A stretch of 64,000 nt of DNA from Dyadobacter sp. 50-39 (GCA_001898145.1 MKSR01000012.1:310001-374000); one strand, 5' to 3'. Shown: positions 23,778 to 33,812, counted from the first letter of the stretch. Numbers and translations are program-made. The notes: generated by a model not told the origin, from the letters alone.

Positions 23778-26585
23778 TCAGATCACTACATTCACGATCC
23801 GCTTCGGTACTACAATCACCTTTTTGGCTGGCTTGCCTTCCATCCATTTCTGCACAGTGGCATCCGCCAAAACCTCCTTCTCGATATCCGCAGGCGCCGT
23901 ATCCAATGGGAATGTCAGCGAAGCCCGGACTTTTCCATTGATCTGTACCGGGTACTCGAATACCGAGTCCTGCACATATTTGGCTTCGAAAACGGGGAAT
24001 GCCGCCTTGGAAACACCGCCTGCTTCATTTCCCAATGCAGCCCAGAGTTCTTCCGAAATATGCGGTGCGTAAGGAGAAAGCAGGATCACCAGTTGTTCCA
24101 AAATTTCCTTGCTCTGGCATTTCTGGCTTCCCAGCTCATTGACACACACCATGAATGCACTCACAGCCGTGTTGAACGAGAAGTTTTCGATATCCTCCCC
24201 AATCTTCTTAATGGTTTTATGCAAAATCTTCAACTCCTCGGGCTTCGCCGGAACGTCTTTCACCTGCCACTGGCCGGTTTCGGTGTAAAACAGGCGCCAC
24301 AGCTTGCGGATGAACCGGTAGGTACCATCGATACCATTCGTGTTCCATGGCTTCGCCTGATCCAATGGTCCCAGGAACATTTCGTACAGGCGCAGGGTAT
24401 CAGCCCCGTAGCGCTCCACGATGTCATCCGGGTTCACAACATTGAATTTGGATTTCGACATTTTCTCCACTTCCACGCCGCAAATGTATTTGCCGTCTTC
24501 CAGGATGAATGTCGCCTGCCCGCCCGCGATATCTGGACGCGTAGCTTTAAATTTCTCCACATCCAGCACGTCGTTTTCAACGATATTCACATCCACATGC
24601 AATGCAGAAACCTCATATTGCGATTTCAGACCTGCGCTGACGAATACAGGCCTGCTGTAATCGTCTCCTTTCACGCGGTACACAAAGTTGCTGCGTCCCT
24701 GGATCATGCCTTGGTTGATCAGCTTTTTGAATGGCTCTTCTTCCTGCACAAAGCCGCGGTCCTTCATAAATTTGTTCCAGAAACGGCTGTATAGCAAGTG
24801 GCCTGTCGCGTGTTCGGTGCCGCCGATGTACAAATCCACGTCCTTCCAGTAGCTAATGGCCTCTTTCGACGCGAATTCGTTTTCATTTTTCGGGTCCATA
24901 TAGCGATACCAGTACCAGCTGCTGCCCGCCCAGCCCGGCATGGTGCTCAACTCATAGCCATTGCCCGAGCCATGCTCCCATCCCTGCGCGCGGCCCAATG
25001 GCGGCTCACCGTTTTCGGTCGGCAGGTATTTATCGACTTCCGGCAGGTTCAAAGGCAACTCGTTCAGGTCGAGCAAGTAAGGTACCGGCTGGCCTTCGCT
25101 GTCATTTTGGTAATAAACAGGCACCGGCTCACCCCAGTACCGCTGGCGGCTGAATACCGCGTCGCGGAGGCGGTAATTGATTTTGCCTTTACCTAATCCT
25201 TTTTCTTCCAGCACATTAATCAGCTTTTCCGTAGCTTCTTTGTAGCCCAGTCCGTCGATAATGCCCGAATTGATATATTTTCCTTCCTTCGTTGCGTCGG
25301 CTTGCGTTTCGACGTCCTTTTGCGCATCAAGAATCGGGATGATGGGCAGGTTGAAATGCCGGGCGAAATTCCAGTCGCGCTGATCGCCGGATGGAACGGC
25401 CATTACCGCACCGGTTCCATAGCCTGCCAACACATAATCCGCAATGTAAACCGGCACTTTCTCCCCGCTGAACGGATTGATCACGTACGCGCCCGTGAAC
25501 GCGCCCGAAACCGTTTTCACATCCGACATCCGGTCACGCTCCGATTTCTTCTGCGTCATGGCAATGTAAGCGTCGATTTCCGCACGCTGCCCGGGAGTCG
25601 TGATGACATCCACCAGCTCATGCTCCGGCGCGATCACCATGAACGTAACCCCGTAAATCGTGTCGACGCGGGTTGTAAATACCTCTATGTTAGCATCTTT
25701 ACCTTCGACTGCAAATTTCACCAGCGCTCCTACCGATCTCCCGATCCAATTCCGCTGCTGCTCTTTCAATGACTCTGTCCAATCCACGGTGTCCAACCCG
25801 TCGATCAGCCGTTGAGCGTATGCGGTAATGCGCATCATCCACTGGCGCATCAGCTTCTGGATTACGGGAAAGCCTCCGCGTTCGGAAACGCCGTCCTTCA
25901 CCTCGTCATTCGACAATACCGAGCCCAGGCCCGGGCACCAGTTTACGGTAGCGTCGGCCACGTAAGTCAGGCGGTATTTCAATGTCATCTTATATTGTGC
26001 CTCTGCCGACCAGGCATTCCACTGTTCTGCGGAGAACACGGGCGTATCTTCGTCGCAAGGCGCATTCACTTTGCCGTTGCCTTCCTGCGCGAATTTCGCG
26101 GTCAGCGTTTCGATCGGCTCTGCTTTGTCGGTATCGTTGTTGTACCAGCTGTTGAACAGCTCGGCGAAAATCCACTGCGTCCATTTGTAGTAGCCGGGAT
26201 CGGAAGTACGGACCTCACGGTTCCAGTCGTAGCTCAGCCCCAGGTTTTTCAACTGCTCGATATAGCGGGTGATATTCTGTTCCGTGGTGATGGCCGGGTG
26301 CTGGCCAGTCTGGATCGCATATTGCTCTGCCGGCAAACCGAAGCTGTCAAAACCCATCGGATGCAGCACATTAAACCCTTTCAGCCTTTTATAGCGGGAG
26401 TAGATGTCCGAGGCAATGTAGCCCAGCGGATGGCCGACATGCAAGCCCGCCCCCGAAGGATAAGGAAACATATCCAACACGTAATACTTAGGCAGTTCCG
26501 ACGCATTCGACACGCTGAAAGTGCCGTTTTGCTGCCAGTAATCCTGCCATTTTTTTTCTATTTCCCGATGACTGTACTCACTCAT
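23778..26585 (-). CDS. leuS: Leucyl-tRNA synthetase
   Basis: A 935-residue class I aminoacyl-tRNA synthetase that charges tRNA-Leu. The HIGH-type motif is in [16 protein letters not shown] and the KMSKS loop in [11 protein letters not shown], followed by [21 protein letters not shown]. The editing (CP1) domain lies between, with [15 protein letters not shown]. The C-terminal [12 protein letters not shown] is the tRNA-binding end. Length is normal for Bacteroidota. It stands alone on the minus strand between terminators and the regulator gene. Confidence 0.98.
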   Translation of the reverse strand: MSEYSHREIEKKWQDYWQQNGTFSVSNASELPKYYVLDMFPYPSGAGLHVGHPLGYIASDIYSRYKRLKGFNVLHPMGFDSFGLPAEQYAIQTGQHPAITTEQNITRYIEQLKNLGLSYDWNREVRTSDPGYYKWTQWIFAELFNSWYNNDTDKAEPIETLTAKFAQEGNGKVNAPCDEDTPVFSAEQWNAWSAEAQYKMTLKYRLTYVADATVNWCPGLGSVLSNDEVKDGVSERGGFPVIQKLMRQWMMRITAYAQRLIDGLDTVDWTESLKEQQRNWIGRSVGALVKFAVEGKDANIEVFTTRVDTIYGVTFMVIAPEHELVDVITTPGQRAEIDAYIAMTQKKSERDRMSDVKTVSGAFTGAYVINPFSGEKVPVYIADYVLAGYGTGAVMAVPSGDQRDWNFARHFNLPIIPILDAQKDVETQADATKEGKYINSGIIDGLGYKEATEKLINVLEEKGLGKGKINYRLRDAVFSRQRYWGEPVPVYYQNDSEGQPVPYLLDLNELPLNLPEVDKYLPTENGEPPLGRAQGWEHGSGNGYELSTMPGWAGSSWYWYRYMDPKNENEFASKEAISYWKDVDLYIGGTEHATGHLLYSRFWNKFMKDRGFVQEEEPFKKLINQGMIQGRSNFVYRVKGDDYSRPVFVSAGLKSQYEVSALHVDVNIVENDVLDVEKFKATRPDIAGGQATFILEDGKYICGVEVEKMSKSKFNVVNPDDIVERYGADTLRLYEMFLGPLDQAKPWNTNGIDGTYRFIRKLWRLFYTETGQWQVKDVPAKPEELKILHKTIKKIGEDIENFSFNTAVSAFMVCVNELGSQKCQSKEILEQLVILLSPYAPHISEELWAALGNEAGGVSKAAFPVFEAKYVQDSVFEYPVQINGKVRASLTFPLDTAPADIEKEVLADATVQKWMEGKPAKKVIVVPKRIVNVVI

Positions 26586-26923
26586 ATCCTGTTAGTTGTT
26601 ATGCTTTTCCTGGGGTATCGGTGTGTATATCCGCCCAAAATACTGATTATCAGAAGGTAAAGCTTTTGTTTAGTTTCTATTATCCAAATAAACCGCAAAA
26701 ATAGCGTTTTTTGGTCGGATTCGGGTTGTCCGTTTCATTATTACGCAGTTAGGATGCGATGTGCATTTATCCTGGCTCGGGAGGCATGACGAAATCTGTG
26801 CGAACGGCCCCGTTTTTTTGTTCTTCATGAATGCCGAATGCGGGGCTATTTCTACTTTTGTGTTTCATTCATTAAATTGCCTGTAAGCGAAATCGCACTA
26901 AATCAGGCCCATATATCAGCACT
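26586..26923. promoter_or_regulatory. Intergenic region between leuS and the XRE regulator
   Basis: 338 nt without a gene. For the rightward gene, TACTTTTG at 26853-26860 fits the -7 consensus. Between it and the GTG start lies GCGAAATCGC (26887-26896) inside an outer GCCTG...CAGGC inverted repeat, a possible operator for self-regulation by the HTH protein. The leftward leuS promoter is not clear. Confidence 0.45.
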
Positions 26924-28414
26924 GTGGCTATTAATCAAGATAATGTAAGACTGGTTTTCGGACTCAAACTGAAACAACTCCGGCTCGACAAGGGAATGTC
27001 GCTCAGCGAGCTTTCCCAGAAATCGGGGTTGTCGATTTCCTATATCAATGAAATTGAAAAAGGGAAAAAGTATCCGAAAGCCGATAAGATTCTTGCATTG
27101 GCAAGCGCCATGGAGGTTGACTATGACACGCTCGTCTCGCTAAAACTGAGCAAGCGGCTGGAACCGATTTCCGATCTGCTCAGCTCAAATATCCTGACGG
27201 AGCTTCCGCTCGAACTGTTCGGGATAGACCCTGCCAACCTGCTCGAAATCCTTTCCGATGCGCCTACCAAGATCAGCGCATTTGTGGGAACGCTTATCGA
27301 GATCGCCCGCAACTACAATATGTCTATCGAGAAGTTCTATTTCTCGGCACTGCGGACCTACCAGGAAATGCATGACAATTATTTCGAAGATATTGAACTC
27401 GAAGCGGAGCGTTTTCTCGCAGAACAAAATGTGGACCCTGCCCGGCTCCTCGATGAGCAACAGCTCGAAAGTATTTTAAAGGAACAGTACCAATACACGA
27501 TCGAGCCTATCAACGAGCGCAGCAACCCGGAATTTGCCACGGTGCGGTCGCTCACGATCCCCAATGCAGCCGGCACGCGCCTGCTGATCAATGCACATTT
27601 ATCCTCCGTGCAGCGGGCATTTATCTACGGGAGGGAAATCGGGTATTTGTATTTAAACCTGAAAAACCGCCTGCATACAACGGCACTGGTCGAGGCGGAG
27701 TCGTTTGAGCAGCTTTTGAACAATTTCAAGGCATCCTACTTCGGCAGCGCCATTATCATCAAGAGAAGCCTGCTGGTACCCGCCATCGCCGATTTTTTTG
27801 CGCAAAAAACCTGGCAGCCCGATCGGCTCATCCAGCTCATCTACGATTTCAATACCACGCCCGAGTCATTCTGTTACCGGCTCAGCAATATCCTGCCGCG
27901 CTATTTCGGGATCAACCAGATCTTCTTTTCGCGTTTCAACAACTTCGTAGGTCAGAACCTGTTCCATATGACGAAGGAAATGCACATTTCGAGGAAGCAT
28001 TATCCGCACACCGTCCGCGACGAGCATTACTGCCGCCGGTGGGTGGCCCTCACGATTCTCAACGACCTGGGAGATATTATTTTAGCCAAACAACCGCCCC
28101 GCATTCTGTGCAAAGCACAAAAATCAACTTATATCGATACGCAGGACCAGTACCTGGTGGTAAGCTTCGCACAACCGATGTCGCCCACACCCAACCTGAA
28201 CGTGAGCGTGTCGATGGGCATTTACCTGGACGAGCAGACGCGTGAAAAACTGGCATTCCTGGACGATCCTGCCCTTACTTCCAGGGAGGTGAACCAAACC
28301 TGCGAGCGCTGTTCGCTGTTCGATTGCCGGGAGCGCATCGCGGCGCCGGTAATCCTGCAAAAGCGGCATAAAAACGAAGAATTGCGCAAGGCTTTGAAGC
28401 GTATGATTAATTGA
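26924..28414 (+). CDS. XRE-type regulator with degenerate IrrE-like domain (ScfR/RamB type)
   Basis: A 496-residue regulator. Residues 10-70 form an XRE helix-turn-helix (LKQLRLDKGMSLSELSQKSG, SISYINEIEKGKKYPKAD). A long middle part aligns in outline with the IrrE/ImmA metallopeptidase domain, but the HExxH zinc motif is replaced by R237-E-I-G-Y241, so it should not cleave proteins. The C-terminus has a cysteine cluster (CERCSLFDCRERIAAP) like the short-chain fatty-acyl regulators of this family. The start is a GTG. Nearby glutaryl-CoA dehydrogenase and desaturase-family genes are possible targets, by inference only. Confidence 0.85.
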   Translation: MAINQDNVRLVFGLKLKQLRLDKGMSLSELSQKSGLSISYINEIEKGKKYPKADKILALASAMEVDYDTLVSLKLSKRLEPISDLLSSNILTELPLELFGIDPANLLEILSDAPTKISAFVGTLIEIARNYNMSIEKFYFSALRTYQEMHDNYFEDIELEAERFLAEQNVDPARLLDEQQLESILKEQYQYTIEPINERSNPEFATVRSLTIPNAAGTRLLINAHLSSVQRAFIYGREIGYLYLNLKNRLHTTALVEAESFEQLLNNFKASYFGSAIIIKRSLLVPAIADFFAQKTWQPDRLIQLIYDFNTTPESFCYRLSNILPRYFGINQIFFSRFNNFVGQNLFHMTKEMHISRKHYPHTVRDEHYCRRWVALTILNDLGDIILAKQPPRILCKAQKSTYIDTQDQYLVVSFAQPMSPTPNLNVSVSMGIYLDEQTREKLAFLDDPALTSREVNQTCERCSLFDCRERIAAPVILQKRHKNEELRKALKRMIN

Positions 28415-28573
28415 TCATGTGCGGTTACTTATTATATTTAAAGACGAAAAGCGGGAAATATTGAACCTTCCATGGGGGTTTCCCGTACAATGGCTGTCTG
28501 AGAAGTAGCCTACCGGTTCCATTAAAAAAATCTTAGAAATCGGCAGGCTAAAATTTACAGTTCCCTTCTCCAT

Positions 28574-28581
28574 TATCTTTG
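28574..28581 (+). promoter_or_regulatory. Bacteroidota -7 element TATCTTTG
   Basis: An exact TAnnTTTG box 22 nt before the ATG at 28604 of the desaturase-family gene. Upstream (28506-28555) TAGCCTACCG can pair with CGGCAGGCTA around a 25-nt loop, a possible weak hairpin after the regulator gene. Confidence 0.55.
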
Positions 28582-28603
28582 TTTACTATCTGAAGAAATT
28601 GCT

Positions 28604-29599
28604 ATGCCCGGCACTTATGATTTCGAGGATCTCATTCTGAAACTGTCGACACCGTTTTATATATGTCTGATCGGCCTTGAGATCTTTTTAACATACAAGA
28701 ATCCTCACACGGAACTGGCCAAACGTCCGGCCTATTCTTTCAAAGACACATTGATGAATGCGGTGCTGATGCTGCTCAACGGCGGTATCGATCTGCTTTT
28801 CAGGGCGGCTTACGTAAGCGTGCTCATCTGGTTTTACAATTTCTCTTTTGTAGAACCGATCGCCAATCCGTACCTGTACTGGCTGGCGCTGTTTCTCGCC
28901 GAGGACCTGGCGTTTTACACATTGCATTATGTCGATCACCATTGCAGGCTCTTCTGGGCGGTGCACGTAACGCACCATTCGTCGGAACATTTCAACCTCA
29001 CCACGGGCTTCCGGTCGTCGGTATTCCAGCCGCTCTACCGTTTCATTTACTTCATTCCGCTTACGCTGGTGGGTTTCAATCCGGCCGATATCATCGTCAT
29101 GTATTCGATTACGCAGATTTACGGTATCATCGTCCACACGGAATACGTGGGTAAGCTGGGCTGGCTGGAATACATTTTCGTGACGCCGTCGCACCACCGC
29201 GTGCATCATGCGAGCAACGTGCAGTACCTGGACAAGAACATGGGCATGTGCCTGATCATCTGGGACCGCATTTTCGGAACTTTTCAGGAAGAACTACCCG
29301 CCGAGCCCCCGCGTTACGGCCTCACAAAGTCCATGGAGCAGCAAGGCCTGGGCCAAACGGTATTCCATGAATGGAAAGCCATCAGCCAGGATTTCATGCA
29401 GCCGGTAGATTTCAAAACCAAGCTCAAATACCTGCTCAAAGCACCAGGATGGTCGCCCGACGGGTCACGGGAAACAAGTAAGGATTTGCAGCGAAAACTG
29501 GCGGATCTTACTTCGGCCGCCGGCTATCAGCCATCGGACGATTTAGAAAACAAATTTGGAAGCCGACTGCCGGAAGCCGAAAGCCAAAGTACTATTTAA
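28604..29599 (+). CDS. Sterol desaturase/fatty acid hydroxylase family membrane protein
   Basis: A 331-residue di-iron membrane oxygenase. The histidine boxes are present: HYVDHH, HVTHHSSEHFN and HRVHHASN, all near the cytoplasmic face, with four or more membrane segments (YICLIGLEIFLTY, AAYVSVLIWFYNF, FIYFIPLTLVGF). Such proteins hydroxylate or desaturate lipid chains; the substrate here is unknown. The last residues (SRLPEAESQST) are encoded by four tandem heptamers (29562-29589), so the tail seems to be a recent addition. The end overlaps the convergent gcdH gene by 8 nt. Confidence 0.88.
   Translation: MPGTYDFEDLILKLSTPFYICLIGLEIFLTYKNPHTELAKRPAYSFKDTLMNAVLMLLNGGIDLLFRAAYVSVLIWFYNFSFVEPIANPYLYWLALFLAEDLAFYTLHYVDHHCRLFWAVHVTHHSSEHFNLTTGFRSSVFQPLYRFIYFIPLTLVGFNPADIIVMYSITQIYGIIVHTEYVGKLGWLEYIFVTPSHHRVHHASNVQYLDKNMGMCLIIWDRIFGTFQEELPAEPPRYGLTKSMEQQGLGQTVFHEWKAISQDFMQPVDFKTKLKYLLKAPGWSPDGSRETSKDLQRKLADLTSAAGYQPSDDLENKFGSRLPEAESQSTI
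29562..29589 (+). repeat. Tandem heptamers inside the 3' end of a gene
   Basis: GCCGACT, GCCGGAA, GCCGAAA, GCCAAAG: four 7-mers of the same word as the right arm of the array at 6497-6524. They lie in the coding sequence, ending 7 nt before the stop codon, and encode most of the last ten residues. Only one orientation is present. Confidence 0.8.
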
Positions 29600-30755
29600 A
29601 CGCCTGCATTCCCGTAATTTCCGCCCCAAGAATCAGCAAATGGATATCGTGTGTCCCCTCGTAGGTGATCACCGATTCGAGGTTCATCATGTGGCGCATA
29701 ATGGGGTACTCGCCGGTTATGCCCATCGCGCCGAGGATCTGGCGGGCTTCGCGCGCGGTATTCAGCGCCATTTCCACATTGTTTCTTTTCGCCATGGAGA
29801 TCTGCACGGTTGTCGCTTTACCAGCGTCCATGAGCTGGCCTAACCGCCACGCAAGCAACTGCGCTTTGGTGATTTCCGTCAGCATTTCGGCCAGTTTCTT
29901 TTGCGTGATCTGAAATGCGCCGATCGGTTTATCGAACTGAATGCGCTCCGCGGAATACTTCACGGCCGTTTCATAACAATCTATCGCCGCGCCGATAGCA
30001 CCCCAGGCGATACCATAGCGCGCTTTATCGAGGCATTGCAATGCGGCTTTTAGTCCTAATGCACCAGGAAGAACATGCGTTTCGGGAATCAATACATGAT
30101 CAAAAACCAGCTCCCCCGTCGCACTCGCACGCAGCGACCATTTGTGATGGATTTCAGGTGTTGAAAGACCTTCCATACCGCGCTCGACGATCACGCCTTG
30201 CACCCTCCCCGCTTCATTTCGCGCCCATACTACGCCAATATGCGCAAAAGGCGCATTCGAAATCCACATTTTGGAACCATTGAGCAGGTAACCGGCGTCT
30301 GTTTTTGTCAAATGCGTTTTCATGCCGCCCGGATTGGAGCCGTGGCCAGGCTCTGTAAGCCCGAAACATCCCAACCATTCGCCGGTAGCCAGTTTGGGCA
30401 GATACTTGCGTTTCTGCTCCTCTGAGCCAAAGGCGTGGATCGGCCACATTACCAGCGAGCTTTGCACCGAAACTGTCGACCGCATGCCCGAATCGCCTCT
30501 TTCAATCTCCTGACACATCAGCCCGTAACTGGTATAATCGAGCCCGCCCCCGCCATATTCTACCGGGATAGTAGGTCCGAAAACGCCCAGTTCACCGAAT
30601 TTAGGAATTAAATGCAATGGAAATTCTGCTTTCTGCGCCAGGTCTTCGATAATGGGCTTGATTTCCCGGTCCGAAAAGTCTCGAACGGCCTGCTGAATGA
30701 GGCGCTGCTCTTCGGTCAGAAGTTCGGAAATGTTGAAGAAGTCGGTTTGGCTCAT
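29592..30755 (-). CDS. gcdH: Acyl-CoA dehydrogenase, glutaryl-CoA dehydrogenase type
   Basis: A 387-residue FAD enzyme. The glutaryl-CoA group is suggested by DSGMRSTVSVQSSLVMWPI, FGLTEPGHGSNPGGM and the catalytic base E366 in VITYEGTHDIH. It would oxidise and decarboxylate glutaryl-CoA to crotonyl-CoA in lysine and tryptophan breakdown, with electron-transfer flavoprotein as acceptor. The start codon overlaps the stop of a HicA-like gene as ATGA, so the two are translationally coupled. The 3' end overlaps the convergent desaturase-family gene. Confidence 0.9.
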   Translation of the reverse strand: MSQTDFFNISELLTEEQRLIQQAVRDFSDREIKPIIEDLAQKAEFPLHLIPKFGELGVFGPTIPVEYGGGGLDYTSYGLMCQEIERGDSGMRSTVSVQSSLVMWPIHAFGSEEQKRKYLPKLATGEWLGCFGLTEPGHGSNPGGMKTHLTKTDAGYLLNGSKMWISNAPFAHIGVVWARNEAGRVQGVIVERGMEGLSTPEIHHKWSLRASATGELVFDHVLIPETHVLPGALGLKAALQCLDKARYGIAWGAIGAAIDCYETAVKYSAERIQFDKPIGAFQITQKKLAEMLTEITKAQLLAWRLGQLMDAGKATTVQISMAKRNNVEMALNTAREARQILGAMGITGEYPIMRHMMNLESVITYEGTHDIHLLILGAEITGMQAFK

Positions 30756-30970
30756 TGCGGGGTCAGGTGTACGTCAGTTTGCCTTTTACCATGTGGCTGA
30801 ATATTTACAATTTCCAAAATATTCTCTTTATAAAAAATTCGATGGCTGCCTGCTCCCATTTTCTCTGTAAACCCCAGATTCAGCAGAATCAGCCTTAATT
30901 CTTCAAAACTAAATCTGTTGTCGGATGCTCCTGACAGCAATTTCATAACCAGCTTTTCAAATTTACCCAT
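30752..30970 (-). CDS. Orphan HicA-family toxin-like protein
   Basis: A 72-residue protein with the HicA/YcfA double-stranded-RNA-binding-like fold: SFEELRLILLNLGF, then GAGSHRIFYKEN with the catalytic-type histidine H43, then ILEIVNIQPHGKRQ. HicA toxins cleave mRNA. No HicB antitoxin gene is present on either side: upstream is a 38-nt gap and then an isomerase-like gene, downstream is gcdH, overlapping by ATGA. It may be a domesticated or solitary family member rather than an active toxin. Confidence 0.78.
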   Translation of the reverse strand: MGKFEKLVMKLLSGASDNRFSFEELRLILLNLGFTEKMGAGSHRIFYKENILEIVNIQPHGKRQTDVHLTPQ

Positions 30971-31008
30971 ACGATAGTGTGTTAATTTTCAGACCTGAGT
31001 AAAACGCG

Positions 31009-31932
31009 TCAAACCCCAAACACCTTCTTCACATAAACCAAATCCTCCCTGTGCGCCCGGACGCCGTCCATTGTTTTGGGAGAGGTTTTTTCAAGGCATT
31101 GTTCTAAAACCAAATGCGGCTTCACGCCCATGTTGTCAAGCATTTGCACCAGTTTTGGATAGTCAATATCTCCTTCTGTGAACGTTTCCTGCCAGATACC
31201 GCCTTTGGATTGCCGTAAATGCAGCTCGGCAATGCGTTTCCCGTACAGCTTCACGATGTCGAACAATGCCACCTGCGAATTGCCTGAGCCGCGGTACACC
31301 CAATGCACGTCGAGGCACAGCGATACATTTTTCGGGTCCGTGGCGAGGAGCATATGGTGAAATTCCCGCGCGGCGGCACGTAGCTCCACGTCGTGCGTAT
31401 GGTATGCGAGGATCATACCACGTTTTTTAAGTTCCGCACCCAGCTTGTCGAGGTTTTTGGCCTGCTCGGTAAGCTGTTCGTCGGATTTGTTTTTATCACT
31501 TCCCCACTGGATCGGATTAGGATTGGTGACAATGATTTTGGTGTTGGCCGGTTTCAGCGCGTCGGCGATCGAGAGTACGGATTCGATGGATTTGGCGCCT
31601 TCCACAGCTTCATGCAGTGAGGTATTGACGTAAACCGAAGGCATGGCCAGCCGGTATTTTTGAAGTACCGGAAGCAGTTTCGGTACCTCAGCGGCCGTGT
31701 TGAATGCCGGCTCGTAGGCTTTCAAACCGGTGGAAGCGAACTCGGCGAGCGAAGCATCCGGATCTTTGCCCCAATCCTTCCCATCGCGGGCGTAAAATGT
31801 AATCCACGAATACTGGTTGCAGGATAAGGGCAGCGGCGCGGCATTTTGTCCGGCGCGGGCGCCTTCCGAGAGAACGGCTGCCCCGGCTGAAATGGCGAGG
31901 GTATTCAGGAACTGGCGGCGATTTTGCGACAT
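31009..31932 (-). CDS. Tat-exported sugar isomerase/epimerase-like TIM-barrel protein
   Basis: A 307-residue protein with a twin-arginine signal (QNRRQFLNTLAISAGAAVLS) and an AP-endonuclease-2/xylose-isomerase-like barrel: GLKAYEPAFN, ILAYHTHDVEL, NVSLCLDVHWVYRGSG, HLVLEQCLE. These hold metal-binding His, Asp and Glu. In Cytophagales such exported proteins are common and mostly uncharacterised; a sugar substrate is inferred from the fold. It stands between the orphan HicA and the divergent FAD gene. Confidence 0.82.
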   Translation of the reverse strand: MSQNRRQFLNTLAISAGAAVLSEGARAGQNAAPLPLSCNQYSWITFYARDGKDWGKDPDASLAEFASTGLKAYEPAFNTAAEVPKLLPVLQKYRLAMPSVYVNTSLHEAVEGAKSIESVLSIADALKPANTKIIVTNPNPIQWGSDKNKSDEQLTEQAKNLDKLGAELKKRGMILAYHTHDVELRAAAREFHHMLLATDPKNVSLCLDVHWVYRGSGNSQVALFDIVKLYGKRIAELHLRQSKGGIWQETFTEGDIDYPKLVQMLDNMGVKPHLVLEQCLEKTSPKTMDGVRAHREDLVYVKKVFGV

Positions 31933-32093
31933 GGTACGACAGGTTTGTATGGGGATTGACAGTCACTATGCATGAAAGGAGCTCAGCGCGATTTGCTACC
32001 CGGGTGCGTCGGCAAGGGATTCAGGAGGCGGAAAGGCCAGAAATCGTTAAGTGTAGTCAGCTTTGGCCAGGTGTAGTTGAACATGGCAGGCGA

Positions 32094-32123
32094 TTGTTCA
32101 CTTTGAAAGTATGCGTACCTTTG
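32094..32123 (+). promoter_or_regulatory. Promoter of the FAD-dependent protein
   Basis: TTG (32094-32096), 19 nt, TACCTTTG (32116-32123): full match to the Bacteroidota consensus. It lies on the first codons of the longest frame (ATG at 32111), so the ATG at 32153 must be the true start. Confidence 0.75.
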
Positions 32124-32152
32124 CAGTATTGAAGGATAAATCCCTTTCTCCA

Positions 32153-33733
32153 ATGCAACATACGCTCCAACTTACCCTAGCGCCGGAAATCGCGCTGGAT
32201 GATGACAATTTTCGTCGTTTTATAATCCAAAAACTCCGCCTCCGCGAAAGCGACAATCCGTTCATCCGCAAAACCCGCCAGTCGATAGATGCCCGAAGCA
32301 GGCAGGTAAAAATCAATGTACAAGCCGAAGTCTACGTAGGAGAAGCGCCACCCGCATTGGCAGGCACGCGCATCGTATACCAGGATGTGAGCAAGCGCCC
32401 GCAGGCGCTTATCGTGGGCTGCGGGCCGGCAGGCATGTTTGCCGCATTGCGGCTGATCGAGCTGGGTATCAAGCCTGTGTTGTTTGAAAGAGGAAAGGAT
32501 GTGCGTACCAGGCGGCGCGACCTCGCGGCTATCAACAAAGAGCACCTTGTCAACCCCGAATCCAACTACTGCTTCGGGGAAGGCGGCGCCGGGACTTACT
32601 CGGACGGCAAGCTTTACACCCGGTCCAACAAGCGCGGGGACATCCGCCGTGTACTGGAAATATTCGTCGCGCACAGCGCCAGCGAGCAAATCCTGATCGA
32701 CACCCACCCGCACATCGGCACCAACAAACTGCCGGTGGTTGTGTCTGAAATGCGCGAAAGTATCCTGAAAGCGGGGGGCGAAATTCATTTTGATACCAAA
32801 GTTACCGATCTCGTGGTCCGCGACAACCGCATTACCGGCGTCGTCACCAACGACCAGGACGAGCATACGGGAATCGGCGTCATTTTGGCCACAGGCCATT
32901 CAGCAAGAGATATTTACGAGTTATTGCATGCAAAAAACATCCTTATCGAGAGCAAGTCGTTCGCGATGGGCGTGCGGATCGAGCATCCTCAGAATACGAT
33001 CGACAAAATACAATATCACTGCGAGGTTGACCGCGGCCCCTATCTGCCGGCCGCGTCTTACAGCCTCGTAACTCAAACCCGCTACAAGGGCGTGCAGCGC
33101 GGCGTATTTTCGTTCTGTATGTGCCCTGGTGGCTTCATTGTCCCGGCGGCCACCGCTTCCGGCGAGGTGGTCGTCAATGGGATGTCGCCTTCCCGGCGGG
33201 ATTCGCCCTATGCCAATTCGGGCATGGTGGTGACGATTGAAGAAGCGGACCTAGCCCCTTACAAAGATTTCGGCCCGATGGCAGGGCTCCAACTCCAGCG
33301 CGAGCTCGAACAAGCCGCCTGTAAACTCGCAGGCGCCACACAAACAGCACCGGCGCAGCTGGCCACGGATTTTGTAAAAGGCCGTACCTCGGCCCATTTG
33401 CGCGATACCTCCTACCAGCCGGGCCTGCAATCCGTCGATTTGTACGATGTACTCCCGGGCCACATTGCATTCCCATTACGCGATGCATTGTCGGATTTCG
33501 GCCGGAAAATGCGCGGTTACCTGTCCGGCGACGCCCAGCTCATCGGCGTCGAAAGCCGTACGTCGTCGCCCGTACGCATCCCGCGCGAACGCGACACTTG
33601 CGAACATCCGGAGATCAAAGGGTTATTCCCGTGCGGCGAAGGTGCAGGGTACGCCGGAGGCATTATGTCCGCCGCATTGGATGGGGAAAGGTGCGCCGAG
33701 CAACTGGCGAAGCTGTATGCAACCGCGTTTTGA
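32153..33733 (+). CDS. FAD-dependent dehydrogenase of the COG2509 type
   Basis: About 526 residues from the ATG at 32153; the frame opens earlier (ATG at 32111), but a complete promoter overlaps those codons. An N-terminal region of about 80 residues precedes the Rossmann FAD motif IVGCGPAGMFAALRLIELG. Further motifs are GEGGAGTYSDGKLYTR and a C-terminal FPCGEGAGYAGGIMSAALDG that closes the FAD site. These proteins are widespread and annotated as NAD(FAD)-utilising dehydrogenases, but the substrate is not known. The Nudix gene follows 79 nt later on the same strand. Confidence 0.88.
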   Translation: MQHTLQLTLAPEIALDDDNFRRFIIQKLRLRESDNPFIRKTRQSIDARSRQVKINVQAEVYVGEAPPALAGTRIVYQDVSKRPQALIVGCGPAGMFAALRLIELGIKPVLFERGKDVRTRRRDLAAINKEHLVNPESNYCFGEGGAGTYSDGKLYTRSNKRGDIRRVLEIFVAHSASEQILIDTHPHIGTNKLPVVVSEMRESILKAGGEIHFDTKVTDLVVRDNRITGVVTNDQDEHTGIGVILATGHSARDIYELLHAKNILIESKSFAMGVRIEHPQNTIDKIQYHCEVDRGPYLPAASYSLVTQTRYKGVQRGVFSFCMCPGGFIVPAATASGEVVVNGMSPSRRDSPYANSGMVVTIEEADLAPYKDFGPMAGLQLQRELEQAACKLAGATQTAPAQLATDFVKGRTSAHLRDTSYQPGLQSVDLYDVLPGHIAFPLRDALSDFGRKMRGYLSGDAQLIGVESRTSSPVRIPRERDTCEHPEIKGLFPCGEGAGYAGGIMSAALDGERCAEQLAKLYATAF

Positions 33734-33812
33734 TACAAACACAAAATGTGTTAAAATTGGATATCTCGAACACTGATTATTCGCACCGCCGCGATAAACA
33801 TAACTGCCTGAC

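Noticed and set aside
25812-26660. Open frame on the plus strand opposite leuS
   Set aside because: The minus-strand leuS frame has complete synthetase motifs; the opposite frame is explained by codon usage.
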